From positions 39,538,636 through 39,602,635 of the forward strand of contig OX104124.1 of the NCBI GenBank assembly GCA_944474755.1: a stretch of DNA of 64,000 nucleotides, written 5' to 3'. This DNA comes from Limnoperna fortunei (taxonomy: Eukaryota > Mollusca > Bivalvia > Mytilida > Modiolidae). Shown here in pieces: positions 1 through 12,100 of this stretch (its first letter is position 1; each line of letters starts with the position of its first letter). The notes under the pieces are model-generated. The model was not told where the DNA came from and did not search any database. It was given only the letters and a program-made list of their open reading frames with translations. The translations under genes and the position numbers were made by a program.

Positions 1-522
1 TTCAGTAATTTCGATCTATAAAACAGAGAATGGTGTTCAGTAAAAAGAATGTAAATCTTCTCAGATATTTTGTGACTATTTTCTGCCTAATTAATCTTTT
101 CCTGATGTGTTTGGAATGCAATCAGTGTCTAAGAGACAAGTTTTTTGTTCACATAATGGTGGCATCAGAACACAGTTCAATAAACACTATTGTACAGCAC
201 TTATTTTCTACTGGATCATTGGTTTGTCAAAATGGCAGCATGTGAAAATTTAAGCACTTTGAGAATTTATGTGGTGTATTTACAAATTCATTAGACCTTG
301 GATGAAATTTCTGTGACACGAGTCCAACAATGAAAACGAATGATGCTGCATTTGTACTCTTGCAACCAAAGAAAAAAACCCAATTTATGTCAAATATTGC
401 TTCCAAATACTACTGTACATATGTGTAATACAAAGTACAACTTAAAAAAGTGGAAGGAAGACATAAAATCCCTAAATTTGCAAACTATGTCTGCACTGGA
501 AACCTCTCAAGGACGACTAACA
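1..522. other. MSH6 intron 22, no feature seen
   Basis: AT-rich intronic sequence. I looked on the minus strand for the next MSH6 exon (continuation of the lever domain) and could not find it, so it probably lies outside the window. Confidence 0.5.
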
Positions 523-896
523 GATGAAAGCAAACACAATCCGACAGTTTGGCTGTGATGAAAGCAAACACAATCCGACGGTTTGGCTGTGATGAAAGCA
601 AACACAATCAGACAGTTTTGCTGTGATGAAAGCAAACACAATCCGACAGTTTGGCTGTGATGAAAGCAAACACAATCCGACGGTTTGGCTGTGATGAAAG
701 CAAACACAATCCAACGGTTTGGCTGTGATGAAAGCAAACACAATCCGACAGTTTGGCTGTGATGAAAGCAAACACAATCCGACAGTTTGGCTGTGATGAA
801 AGCAAACACAATCCGACAGTTTGGCTGTGATGAAAGCAAACACAATCCGACAGTTTGGCTGTGATGAAAGCAAACACAATCCGACAGTTTGGCTGT
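523..896. repeat. 34-bp minisatellite, 11 copies
   Basis: A 34-bp unit beginning gatgaaagcaaacacaatcc is repeated head to tail exactly 11 times (374 bp). Copies differ mainly at a few sites (gacagttt/gacggttt/caacggttt, and cagacagttttg in one). There are no spacers between copies. It lies in MSH6 intron 22. Confidence 0.97.
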
Positions 897-1018
897 GACC
901 ACGTTGTACTCACTGTATGTTTTATTTTTAAAGTTCTGACAAAGAAACTAATTAATACTATCTACTGACAAATGCTTCACTGTTTACACAGCTCTTTTGA
1001 AAAGTGTGCCACATTAAA

Positions 1019-2287
1019 ACAAGTGTGGACACAGAAAAACGTCCCGCCTTCATTCCGCATCAGTAACAAAAATAAATTTCGTCATAAGCATTACGTAAAT
1101 AGCATTAAATATCAGCAGCGGCCTGTATACAAAATATTGTCACCATACCCTGCATAGTTACAGGGGAACAGCCGTAACCCAAAAACTTTAACGTAGTCAC
1201 TGGACCGTGAAATTGAGGTCAAGGTCAGGTGGAACCTACCAGACAGTCATGTACTATTAAACAGCAACCTATACACCAAATATTGTCATCCTACCATGCG
1301 TAGTTACAGAGGAACTGTCGTAACCCCAAAACTTTAACGTAGTCGCTGGACTGTGAAATTGAGGTCAAGGTCAGGTGACACCTACCAGACAGTCATGTAC
1401 TAGTCATCAGCAACCTATACACCTAATATTGTCATCCTACCATGCATAGTTACAGAGGAACTGTCGTAACCCCAAAACTTTAACGTAGTCGCTGGACCGT
1501 GAAATTGAGGTCAAGGTCAGGTGACACCGACCAGACAGTCATGTACTAGTCATCAGCAACCTATACACCAAATATTGTCATCCTACCATGCGTAGTTACA
1601 GAGGAACTGTCGTAACCCCAAAACTTTAACGTAGTCGCTGGACCGTGAAATTGAGGTCAAGGTCAGGTGACACCTACCAGACAGTCATGTACTAGTCATC
1701 AGCAACCTATACACCAAATATTGTCATCCTACCATGCGTAGTTACAGAGGAACTGTCGTAACCCAAAAACTTTAACGTAGTCGCTGGACCGTGAAATTGA
1801 GGTCAAGGTCAGGTGACACCTACCAGACAGTCATGTACTAGTCATCAGCAACCTATACACCAAATATTGTCATCCTACCATGCGTAGTTACAGAGGAACT
1901 GTCGTAACCCAAAAACTTTAACGTAGTCGCTGGACCGTGAAATTGAGGTCAAGGTCAGGTGACACCTACCAGACAGTCATGTACTAGTCATCAGCAACCT
2001 ATACACCAAATATTGTCATCCTACCATGCATAGTTACAGAGGAACTGTCGTAACCCAAAAACTTTAACGTAGTCACTGGACCGTGAAATTGAGGTCAAGG
2101 TCAGGTGACAGGTGACTGACTGGCAAGTACTCATCATAAGCTACCTCTGGACCAAATTTGATGGACCTAGGGCTTGGGCTTACAAAGATATGAAGCAAGA
2201 TGTCAAGTGTTTACGCCGCCGCCGCCGCCGCCGGATTCCCATACATATGTCTCGCCTCCAGCGACTTTTGTCGCAGGCGAGACAAAA
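1019..2287 (+). mobile_element. Tandem-repeat-containing non-autonomous element, 146-bp repeats (copy A)
   Basis: The element begins acaagtgtggacacag and ends after a hairpin (gtctcgcct...aggcgagac). Between them is a left flank, about 6.5 head-to-tail copies of a 146-bp unit (repeats of aaattgaggtcaaggtcagg at 146-bp spacing from about 1210), a unique stretch and a short (GCC)n microsatellite near 2214-2232. The left end carries a piece inverted relative to the right hairpin (gtctcgcctg in copy B, one base different here). A second copy at 4797 confirms the boundaries. The architecture resembles the pearl and DTC84-type elements described in bivalves; membership is inferred. Confidence 0.75.
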
Positions 2288-2289
2288 AG

Positions 2290-2703
2290 TCAAAGATATG
2301 TGTCTCGGTCACTGTGTCACCGATGTCCTGCTTGGCACATATTACTACAGTAAAGCTTGTAATGAATTTCTGGGGACTGGCAAAATAAGTTCATTAAAGA
2401 AATTTGTCATATTGTTATAAAGAAGTTTGTTGTAAGTTGTGTACAGAGAATCTGAAAGAAACTTAATCGTAGTTACAGAGGGCATTAACAGATATCTAAA
2501 TTTGCAACAAAAGGTGTCAGAGTAGTACTAATAACAGATCTCAGTAAATTTCAGTTAATGGTGATAGAGTAAATAATTATAGGTGTCAGTAAATTTATTG
2601 CTATTAAATGGGACATACATTAAAACTGTACTATTGGCAACAGTCAATCATTATTAAAGATGACAGTCGATCGTTACTCCTTGCAACAATCCTAATTTTA
2701 AAG
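2290..2703. other. Intronic stretch, no gene
   Basis: Unique AT-rich sequence with a fragment around 2300-2345 (tgcttggcacatatta) that recurs imperfectly near 34010 and 36090, so it is probably an old repeat remnant. Confidence 0.4.
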
Positions 2704-2715
2704 GTGACAGATTTA

Positions 2716-2956
2716 TTGTTTGTTTGAATGTTGTTTTAACCTCACTTTCAGCTACATCATGGCATCCAGTTTTTATTGAGGAAGGAAACTGGAGTACCCG
2801 AGAAAACCCCTGACATGCAGAAGGAAAACTGGCAATCCTCATTGAATTCAAGTGCACCCTGCCTGAAGTCGGACTCGAACCCGCAACCTCAGTGTTGACA
2901 GATCACGTGATCAATAGAAGACGAACTACCTTAACCACTCAGACGCCGTGGCTCGC
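2716..2956 (-). mobile_element. tRNA-derived SINE copy
   Basis: The right end, read on the minus strand, is the tRNA-like head with A-box-like and B-box-like (gggttcgagtcc) sequences. The left end is the tail (caaacaa-type). A flanking duplication gtgacaRattta sits at 2704-2715 and 2957-2968 with one mismatch. It is a somewhat diverged member of the family best seen at 27746-28007. Confidence 0.85.
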
Positions 2957-3031
2957 GTGACAAATTTAATTACAATTAACTCAGTAAGTAAGTTGTAGTT
3001 ACAAGTGAAAGAGTAATTTCTTCAAACTTAC

Positions 3032-3127
3032 TTAAATGACTTGACTCTTTCTTTGAATTTTAACGCAACATTGTAAGATGTCTTAAACCCTTCAAGTGTT
3101 GACAAGAACTCCTCGATTTTCTTTTTG
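3032..3127 (-). CDS. MSH6: MSH6 exon 22 (lever domain start)
   Basis: Codes residues about 843-874, including [14 protein letters not shown], matching the MutS family segment after the DSRAIMF motif. The acceptor is tttttcag and the donor GTAAGT. This is the last exon visible; it ends in phase 2. Confidence 0.93.
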
Positions 3128-6100
3128 CTGAAAAAAAAAAAATGAAAACATTCTGTATCAGAAGAAAGTGTTTCTAACTTATAAACATTCGTACTTGTGG
3201 TTTAATATCTGCATAATTTTTAGACAAGCAGTTCAGTCCAAGAATCCCTTTCCATCGTTTCTTGTTTGGACTCTTCTGGGAGATCCCAACAAAAGCATTG
3301 TTTGATTTGGAGTATGCCCTGATGTATTATACTTCCAGCAAAGTAAGAAGGCATTGGACTGCAGAGAATCTTGCACCGCAAGAGTGCCTACTAAAGAAAT
3401 CTACAAGTAGAAGTGAAATTTGTGTAAGAGCGGTCCAAAGAAAACTAGGAGATGATTATAATGCGAGTCCAACACAACATTATCTTGGTTTGCTAAACTT
3501 TTATATATGAGAATATTAATAAGGGATCCAACACAGGAAACCTATGCCATTATAGGCCAGGATGTTGGTCGCTGTGATAATAATATATATTTAACTAGCC
3601 CATAATATTGTTATTGTACAGTCTTATGAAACTACTATTGTACACAAATATTACAAAAAGAGGACCCTTAACACATACAAACTTTAATGTTTATTAATGG
3701 CATTCCGTCCCTAAGATCTACTAGTATAGTCCAAATATAGGACCCACTTTCATCTTATTTTACACAATAGATGGTATGATTAATCTTTCTGCTATATGAA
3801 AATAATGCTCTAGCTGACAATTTTACAAAGCCAAATCTAGAATCAAGCTGCAAGAAAAAATAATGTAAGACTTGATAGTTGTAAACAATGAATTAAAACA
3901 TGGTAACCAACACCTAGCTACCAGACATGGTAACCAACACCTAGCTACCAGAATGGAATGATTACGTTTCCAGTTTGAGGGTCTAGAACAATATAGAAGG
4001 CAAAACTCTCTTTGCTTTTACAATGCACCAATGTCAGCTGACAAGATGAATGCAAATGACAATAAAATTGTGCAACTTTGCAATACCAAACTCGGTTGTA
4101 ATATTAGACATCGATCACTCACATGTTCATGGTACTATAAGTAATAACAGTAAAGCTAAGTTAACCTGTAGATTCAGAAATCTGAAGATTAAAATCTCCA
4201 TATACTTCTAGAAATAGTTACTCAAGGGGACACTATTTAGGTAGTATCTAAAATTAAGCTGAATGATGCTTGGAAACGCCATTAAATAAGCTCATTCTGG
4301 ACAACAGACAGCAGAATATTTGCCAACAAATCAAAGGAATCTGAAAGCATGCTAATAAAAGTATTGATGATATTCACGATCTAATTACGGTCGTAATCGT
4401 AAAAATTTACCTCAAAATCTGTAAATACCCTGGTACAGTAGGACAATTATTTTATAGTAGTATATACTATTCTTGAAATAAAAAGTGGTTAAGAATATGT
4501 ATATATATTGAACCTGCAATGGTCTCTGAGGAATTTGACTGTGTAATTAAGTAAGAAAAAATAATATTGAAAACAAAACAACAGCCGAGTTAAAAATTGG
4601 TTGCCATGGCAATTACCTGTATTTAGCCTCATCAAACATGATAGCTCTGCTGTCAGGATGATTCTTTCTTTTACTGGATCCTAAACTATGTATTCTGAAA
4701 TTAGAAAAGATACATAAACCTGAATTTAGAAAAATTGTTTTGTAATAATTCCAACAAGTCTGACAAACATTTTACTGAGAAATCATTAGTTAAACAACAA
4801 GTGTGGACACAGAAAAACGTCTCGCCTGTATTCCGCATCAGTAACGAAAATAAATTTTGTCATAAGCATTACGTAAATAGCATTTAATATCAGCAGCGGC
4901 CTGTATACAAAATATTGTCACCATACCCTGCATAGTTACAGGGGAACAGCCGTAACCCAAAAATTTTAACGTAGTTGCTGGACCGTGAAATTGAGGTCAA
5001 GGTCAGGTGGAACCTACCAGACAGTCATGTACTATTCATCAGCAACCTATATACCAAATATTGTCATCCTACCATGCGTAGTTACAGAGGAACTATCGTA
5101 ACCCAAAAACTTTAACGTAGTCGCTGGACCGTGAAATTGAGGTCAAGGTCAGGTGACACCTACCAGACAGTCATGTACTAGTCATCAGCAACCTATACAC
5201 CAAATATTTTCATCCTACCATGTGTAGTTACAGAGGAACTGTCGTAACCCAAAAACTTTAACGTAGTCGCTGGACCGTGAAATTGAGGTCAAGGTCAGGT
5301 GACATGTACCAGACAGTCATGTACTAGTCATCAGCAACCTATACACCAAATATTGTCATCCTACCATGCATAGCTACAGAGGAACTGTCGTAACCCCAAA
5401 ACTTTAACGTAGTCGCTGGACCGTGAAATTGAGGTCAAGGTCAGGTGACACCTACCAGACAGTCATGTACTAGTCATCAGCAACCTATATACCAAATATT
5501 TTCATCCTACCATGCGTAGTTACAGAGGAACTGTCGTAACCCAAAAACTTTAACGTAGTCACTGGACCGTGAAATTGAGGTCAAGGTCAGGTGACACCTA
5601 CCAGACAGTCATGTACTAGTCATCAGCAACCTATACACCAAATATTGTCATCCTACCATGCGTAGTTACAGAGGAACTGTCGTAACCCAAAAACTTTAAC
5701 GTAGTCGCTGGACCGTGAAATTGAGGTCAAGGTCAGGTGACACCTACCAGACAGTCATGTACTAGTCATCAGCAACCTATACACCAAATATTGTCATCCT
5801 ACCATGCGTAGTTACAGAGGAACTGTCGTAACCCTAAAACTTTAACGTAGTCGCTGGACCGTGAAATTGAGGTCAAGGTCAGGTGACAGGTGACTGACTG
5901 GCAAGTACTCATCATAAGCTACCTCTGGACCAAATTTGATGGACCTAGGGCTTGGGCTTACAAAGATATGAAGCAAGATGTCAAGTGTTTAAGCCGCCGC
6001 CGCCCGATTCCCATACATATGTCTCGCCTCCAGCGACTTTCGTCGCAGGCGAGACAAAAATTGCAATTCTAAGAAGTCAGTTACCTGTTCAAAATTCGTT

Positions 6101-9100
6101 CCAAGTCCGGAATTTTCTTCAGCATGTCTGTCACCTCAGCTACTATGTCCTGAGATTCCATCAAATCCTCTACAGCATTCAATCTGTCACTTACAGACTC
6201 GGGGTTGCACAAAGGGGCACATAACCACTGTTTTAACAGCCTTCTGCCTGCCTCATAATAATTGATCAAGTTAAAGCTGTTACAATGCACCATTTAATCA
6301 AACAATTTTTCAAATTACTATCAATTAAAATAAAAATGTTATAATTACAAATTTCAAGTTGACCTTTTAAAAATCACCTAAACCAAATTTGCCTTAAAAT
6401 ATTATTTGTTTAATCTTTTAAAATTTTAAAAATTTAATGTTTTATTCTTATACATGGTCGGTTGAATTGGTTTAATTCCAATTTCAGCAAAATTTCATCA
6501 ATACTGTGGCGTCTAGTTTTTATTGCAGGAGGAAGTCGGTGTACCTAGGAAAACTAGTATTTTAGTCAATTATAATTGGAGTTAAGCACACCCTGGTGGT
6601 AGTAAGACCTAAACCTACAACCTCAGTGTTGACAGGATCGTGATCAGAGGTTGACCACTTCCAAAAAGGCTCCATTAATATACATGTACGCTGCACTGCA
6701 TTTTGATCATATATAAGCTGCCTAAAGATTGTATACATGTCAAAATAACCAATTTTCCACTTGAAAACAGTAATTTTATAAAGTCATACCTTTATATTTA
6801 AACAAGATGGGTTTAAAAATCCTTGGTTAAAAAAGTAGCAACTTAGTTAAAGGAAAATATGGACCTGCACTAAGTCATGCTATGTATACCCCATTATAGA
6901 CCATTTTTTGCCTCAGACAATAGGAGGTAGATAACTGACTGACCTGGAAAGGGAAGGCACAGTACAACTCATCATGCTAAAGCTGTGCACCAAATTTGAA
7001 ATCAATCCTTTCAGTAGAAGCTGATAAATCTGTTACAAAAGTTTGCACCTGACGGACAGACAGGGACAAGGTGATTGCAATATAGCCCCCTCTCTTACGA
7101 GTGGGGGTATAATATGGAAAATTCTTGCGTTGATGTTATCCATCTATATATGTGGATGTATGGTATGACACTTACCAAACGGTGTGGAACATTGGTCTAT
7201 TCTCTCCAACAGTGTACCTTCTAATGTCCCTGTAGACGAGTTCTCTGTTACATCAAGGTTAGCCAAGGTCACACCGTCTAAAACCTACAATTATATGACA
7301 TAACAGCTTAAAAGGAACTGAATATTAAATTTAACTATTGTCATTCCCGTTGCACCGTTTAAGGCCTTAATTTATTAAGCGGTCATTGTTTCTTTTATGT
7401 TAGCTGTAAAATGTCTTGTATATTTCATTCCATGTTCTATTTTATTCATTATCCTAACTCAAAGCATGGCTAAGAATGACTACATTTTTCCTTACATTAT
7501 TACAGAAACAAAAAACTAACCCCTTTAAGCTAAGCTGCGATGAATTTAAACATAGAGATTTCATATTACCCTGCTAAATACATTATTCAGTATACAATGT
7601 CACAGTTATACTTTGTATTAGGACTAGTGACATGTATAATGGCTTGAACAATCTTTGTGTGTAATGCATGTTACTAGAATCCAATCCACAGACAGAACGA
7701 CTCCTCTGGTATCATTGTCAAAACTCCCAGCTGACTAGTCCATGTTATATTTGCTAATGTGTTAACAGTAGCATAATTTTTACACATTAGAAAGACCCAG
7801 TTGGGAAAATTTTAATCAGTTATCTAAATTGTACTCAAAGATATTATGTGGAATTGTACTTTAAATTATTCAATATTTGCTCTAGTTTCAATCTTCAGAT
7901 AAGACCTCTACTTCAAACATCAGGACCTTGCAATTGGTTCAGGTGATGCCATCTTGTTTATGCAAATGAGGGATTTGTGAGTAAAAAAAAGACAGATAAT
8001 TACCATGTGTTGTTTTCCAGTAAAAACTGTGGATTTTTTAGAATCAGTGTTGTCAAGGGGAGTGTACTCTTCGAAATTCTTCATCGACAATAAATCATTG
8101 TCTATCAGACAAAATTGTAGATACCTGAAATACAAAATATAAAATAATTAATAATAAATATCCCATCTCTGCTGGCCCCACTGACACTGGGGTAAAAGGT
8201 CATCAAACATACGACACATCACCTAAATATTATCTATCCACATACCAAATATCAAAAACCTCTAAAGATAAAAAAGTTGTAGCCCAGACAGACAGACTGA
8301 TCACTATAGGGCACTATAGTAGCTGTCCTAATAATACCCCAAAATTTCAAGAAAATTAATGACTGCTTTTTTAGTTCATCCGAAAACTAAACATCCCTTC
8401 TTTTTTCAAGAACAAAGTTTCATAACTCTTTAATATAACCAAAAAATCAGAATTTTACCAAAAATGAAATTTCCAAAAAATTAATAAAAGCTTTTGAGTT
8501 CAATTCTAAAAAATACGACTTTTTACAGAACAATGTCCCATAACTCTATAACGAAAAACTATAATTTATTAAAAACCAAAAAAAAAAAAAAGCTCACATC
8601 TATCAAATTAAGCAATTCCCCAAACTTTCAAGAAAACTGAAAGCATTTTTGCATTTCACAAAGACCCATAACTTTATGACAAAAAAGCAAAAGATACAAA
8701 AAAGTACACAAGCAACAAGGCTAACATAATAAACAGTCCCAAGAAAAAATGTGAAGTGAAGGCATTCTTAAGATACAGTGTAACATGTAGAGAACAGACG
8801 GATGGACATTGTATTTTATAATATGATATCATAGACATGCATATTAAAAGTAGTATGACTCAAAATCAGATGTGACAGAGGTGATATTATGTGTGTTACA
8901 GAGTATGGAATGAAGTGGATCTGCGTCAGAGATTGGAAACAGAGATGATATTATGTGTGTTACAGAGTATGGAATGAAGTGGATCTGCGTCAGAGATTGG
9001 AAACAGAGATGATATTATGTGTGTTACAGAGTATGGAATGAAGTGGATCTGCGTCAGAGATTGGAAACAGAGATGATATTATGTGTTACAGAGTATGGAA

Positions 9101-12100
9101 TGAAGTGGATCTGCGTCAGAGATTGGAAACAGAGATGATATTATGTGTGTTACAGAGTATGGAATGAAGTGGATCTGCGTCAGAGATTGGAAACAGAGAT
9201 GATATTATGTGTGTTACAGAGTATGGAATGAAGTGGATCTGCGTCAGAGATTGGAAACAGAGATGATATTATGTGTGTTACAGAGTATGGAATGAAGTGG
9301 ATCTGCGTCAGAGATTGGAAACAGAGATGATATTATGTGTGTTACAGAGTATGGAATGAAGTGGATCTGCGTCAGAGATTGGAAACAGAGATGATATTAT
9401 GTGTGTTACAGAGTATGGAATGAAGTGGATCTGTGTCAGAGATTAGAAACAGAGATGATATTATGTGTGTTACAGAGTATGGAATGAAGTGGATCTGCAT
9501 CAGAGATTGGAAACAGAGATGATATTATGTGTGTTACAGAGTATGGAATGAAGTGGATCTGCGTCAGAGATTGGAAACAGAGATGATATTATGTGTGTTA
9601 CAGAGTATAGAATGAAGTGGATCTGCGTCAGAGATTGGAAACAGAGATGATATTATGTGTGTTACAGAGCATGGAATGAAGTGGATCTGCGTCAGAGATT
9701 GGAAACAGAGATGATATTATGTGTGTTACAGAGTATGGAATGAAGTGGATCTGCGTCAGAGATTGGAAACAGAGATGATATTATGTGTGTTACAGAGTAT
9801 GGAATGAAGTGGATCTGTGTCAGAGATTAGAAACAGAGATGATATTATGTGTGTTACAGAGTATGGAATGAAGTGGATCTGCATCAGAGATTGGAAACAG
9901 AGATGATATTATGTGTGTTACAGAGTATGGAATGAAGTGGATCTGCGTCAGAGATTGGAAACAGAGATGATATTATGTGTGTTACAGAGTATGGAATGAA
10001 GTGGATCTGCGTCAGAGATTGGAAACAGAGATGATATTATGTGTGTTACAGAGTATGGAATGAAGTGGATCTGCGTCAGAGATTGGAAACAGAGATGATA
10101 TTATGTGTGTTACAGAGTATGGAATGAAGTGGATCTGCGTCAGAGATTGGAAACCTTGTTTTAAGATATCTATCCATCTGCATGAAATGGTAGCTGATGC
10201 TTACATACTTTACTGACTTTATTCATGGTCAAGGTCATTTCAAAGGTCAATATTACACTTACTTATATTTTACTGACCTTGACCATCACAATAAAGGTTG
10301 TCTTAAAGATTGATCTTACACATACTCTTTTAATGACCTAACACATAACACTACAGGTTGAAAGAAAGGTCAATCTTCCACTACTTTTTGAAATTACCCC
10401 TCACATCACATTAAAGATCGTGTTTCGGAATCAATATTATTTCATTCAATATAAAATATTCCGGCAGGTACATGTAGATATGACATGTTTCATCCTATAT
10501 CTGCTTAGATTTGTAGGCAAAATGAAGACTGTTCTGGCTGATCTTGATGTGATCTTCATATTATATTTTGCGATCCTACATTCAGTGATTAGGGCCTAAA
10601 GTTTATTTCGATTGGAGATAGACCTTTAAGGTTTTTGTACTTACCATGTAATAGCTCCTAGAGCTCTTATTGCTAAGTGACAGTCATCTGCTGCAGTCAG
10701 ACCAAGGCTGTCACCTGTAAATGCAGGCATCATAAGGTCAACAATAAAAAATCTTTATTCACAGTATATTAAAGCAACTATATGTGAATATTTCGATATT
10801 TCTTCATATCCAATAAATTTGAAAGAAGTAACTTTTAAACGAAAGACCACAAAACAAGAAAAAACCATGGCAGAAATCTCTGCAGATTGATAGGCAATAA
10901 CTTTTAGTCCAATTATCTCAAAGGCCCTTTTATAACTTCAATTCTGCAAAGTCACTTTTTATTATGCCTATTAATTTTAGGGATTTAAAAAGCCTCATTC
11001 TGATTTTCTTCCAATAAAGAATATATGAGATATCTTTTGTATCAAGTAACAACAAAGTTGGACTATACTAAAAGTTACAGCATCTGTGCAACAGGTTTTT
11101 TCCTGACAAATGAAAACTGTTTACCGCTTTTGTTCGAGCTTATGGTCCTTTTGCAGATCCAAACAATCATATTTTGAAATCAACATTTATTTTCCCCATT
11201 TAATCACCGTTTTGAAAATCGGGTGAGTTAACAAAACTAGTGAAAATAATTACTATCTGATATCATCTTCTTTATGGTTTCTGGCCAAACCAACTCATCT
11301 TCTTCTTTGAAATAATCTTCTTCAGCCAACCGTTTTAAGGTTTTGTTACTTTCCCAGAACTCTGTTCCAGGTGCCAAAAACTCTTTAATGACTGAGACTA
11401 AGTTACTGTTGATCATTTGGTTGGTTTTCTGAGAAGATTTACCCCTCTCTAGCATGACCTACATTCAATAAAGGTTCCAAGAAAAAAATAATTATCCAGT
11501 CAATTCTAAATAAACACAGCAGCAGTTTTTCATGGAGAGTGAACAATAGAGTGGATGACTATATGGTAGTTAGACTCATCTACTTGTCTACTTTACTGTA
11601 ACTCACGGCATATCATGAGGCAGGTTCAGAAACAAATTTGTACAATTATTGTGCAATTAAATGACCTGACATGTCTCCTATAAATTAGTGACCACTACAT
11701 TGCAAACAGATACTGATAAAATAAGAGCATTTTTTTTTTTATTTCTGACTGTAAGGCCAAATCCATTCAGTGGTGTAGGTTTGTTTGTTTGTATGGTGTT
11801 TTAACACCACTTTCAGCAATTTTTCGGCTATATCATGGCGTCCAGTTTTTATTGGGGAGGAAGCCGGAATACCCGGAGAGAACCCCGGACCTGCTGTAGG
11901 AAAACTGGAGTCGAGTACACCCTGCCTGCAGTGAGAATCAAACCCACAATCTCAGTGTTGACAGACCACGTGGTCAATAGTAGACGAACTACCTTAACCA
12001 CTCGGCCACCAAGGCCCCTCAGTGGTGTAGGTTGAGTTGCGGATAAGAGATGGGTACCCCCTTATGTTAATGGCAAAGTCCATGTTTTTCTATGGGAAAC

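Noticed and set aside
523..896. Possible CRISPR array
   Set aside because: Units are contiguous with no spacers, and the context is a eukaryotic intron.
507..913. Three overlapping minus-strand open frames with repeated Cys/His-rich units
   Set aside because: They are translations of the 34-bp minisatellite in three frames. The unit's lack of stops explains them.
2112..2420. Plus-strand frames with an Arg- or Ala-rich run
   Set aside because: They lie in the right flank of the 146-bp-repeat element and its (GCC)n microsatellite; the matching frame at 5890 is also interrupted.
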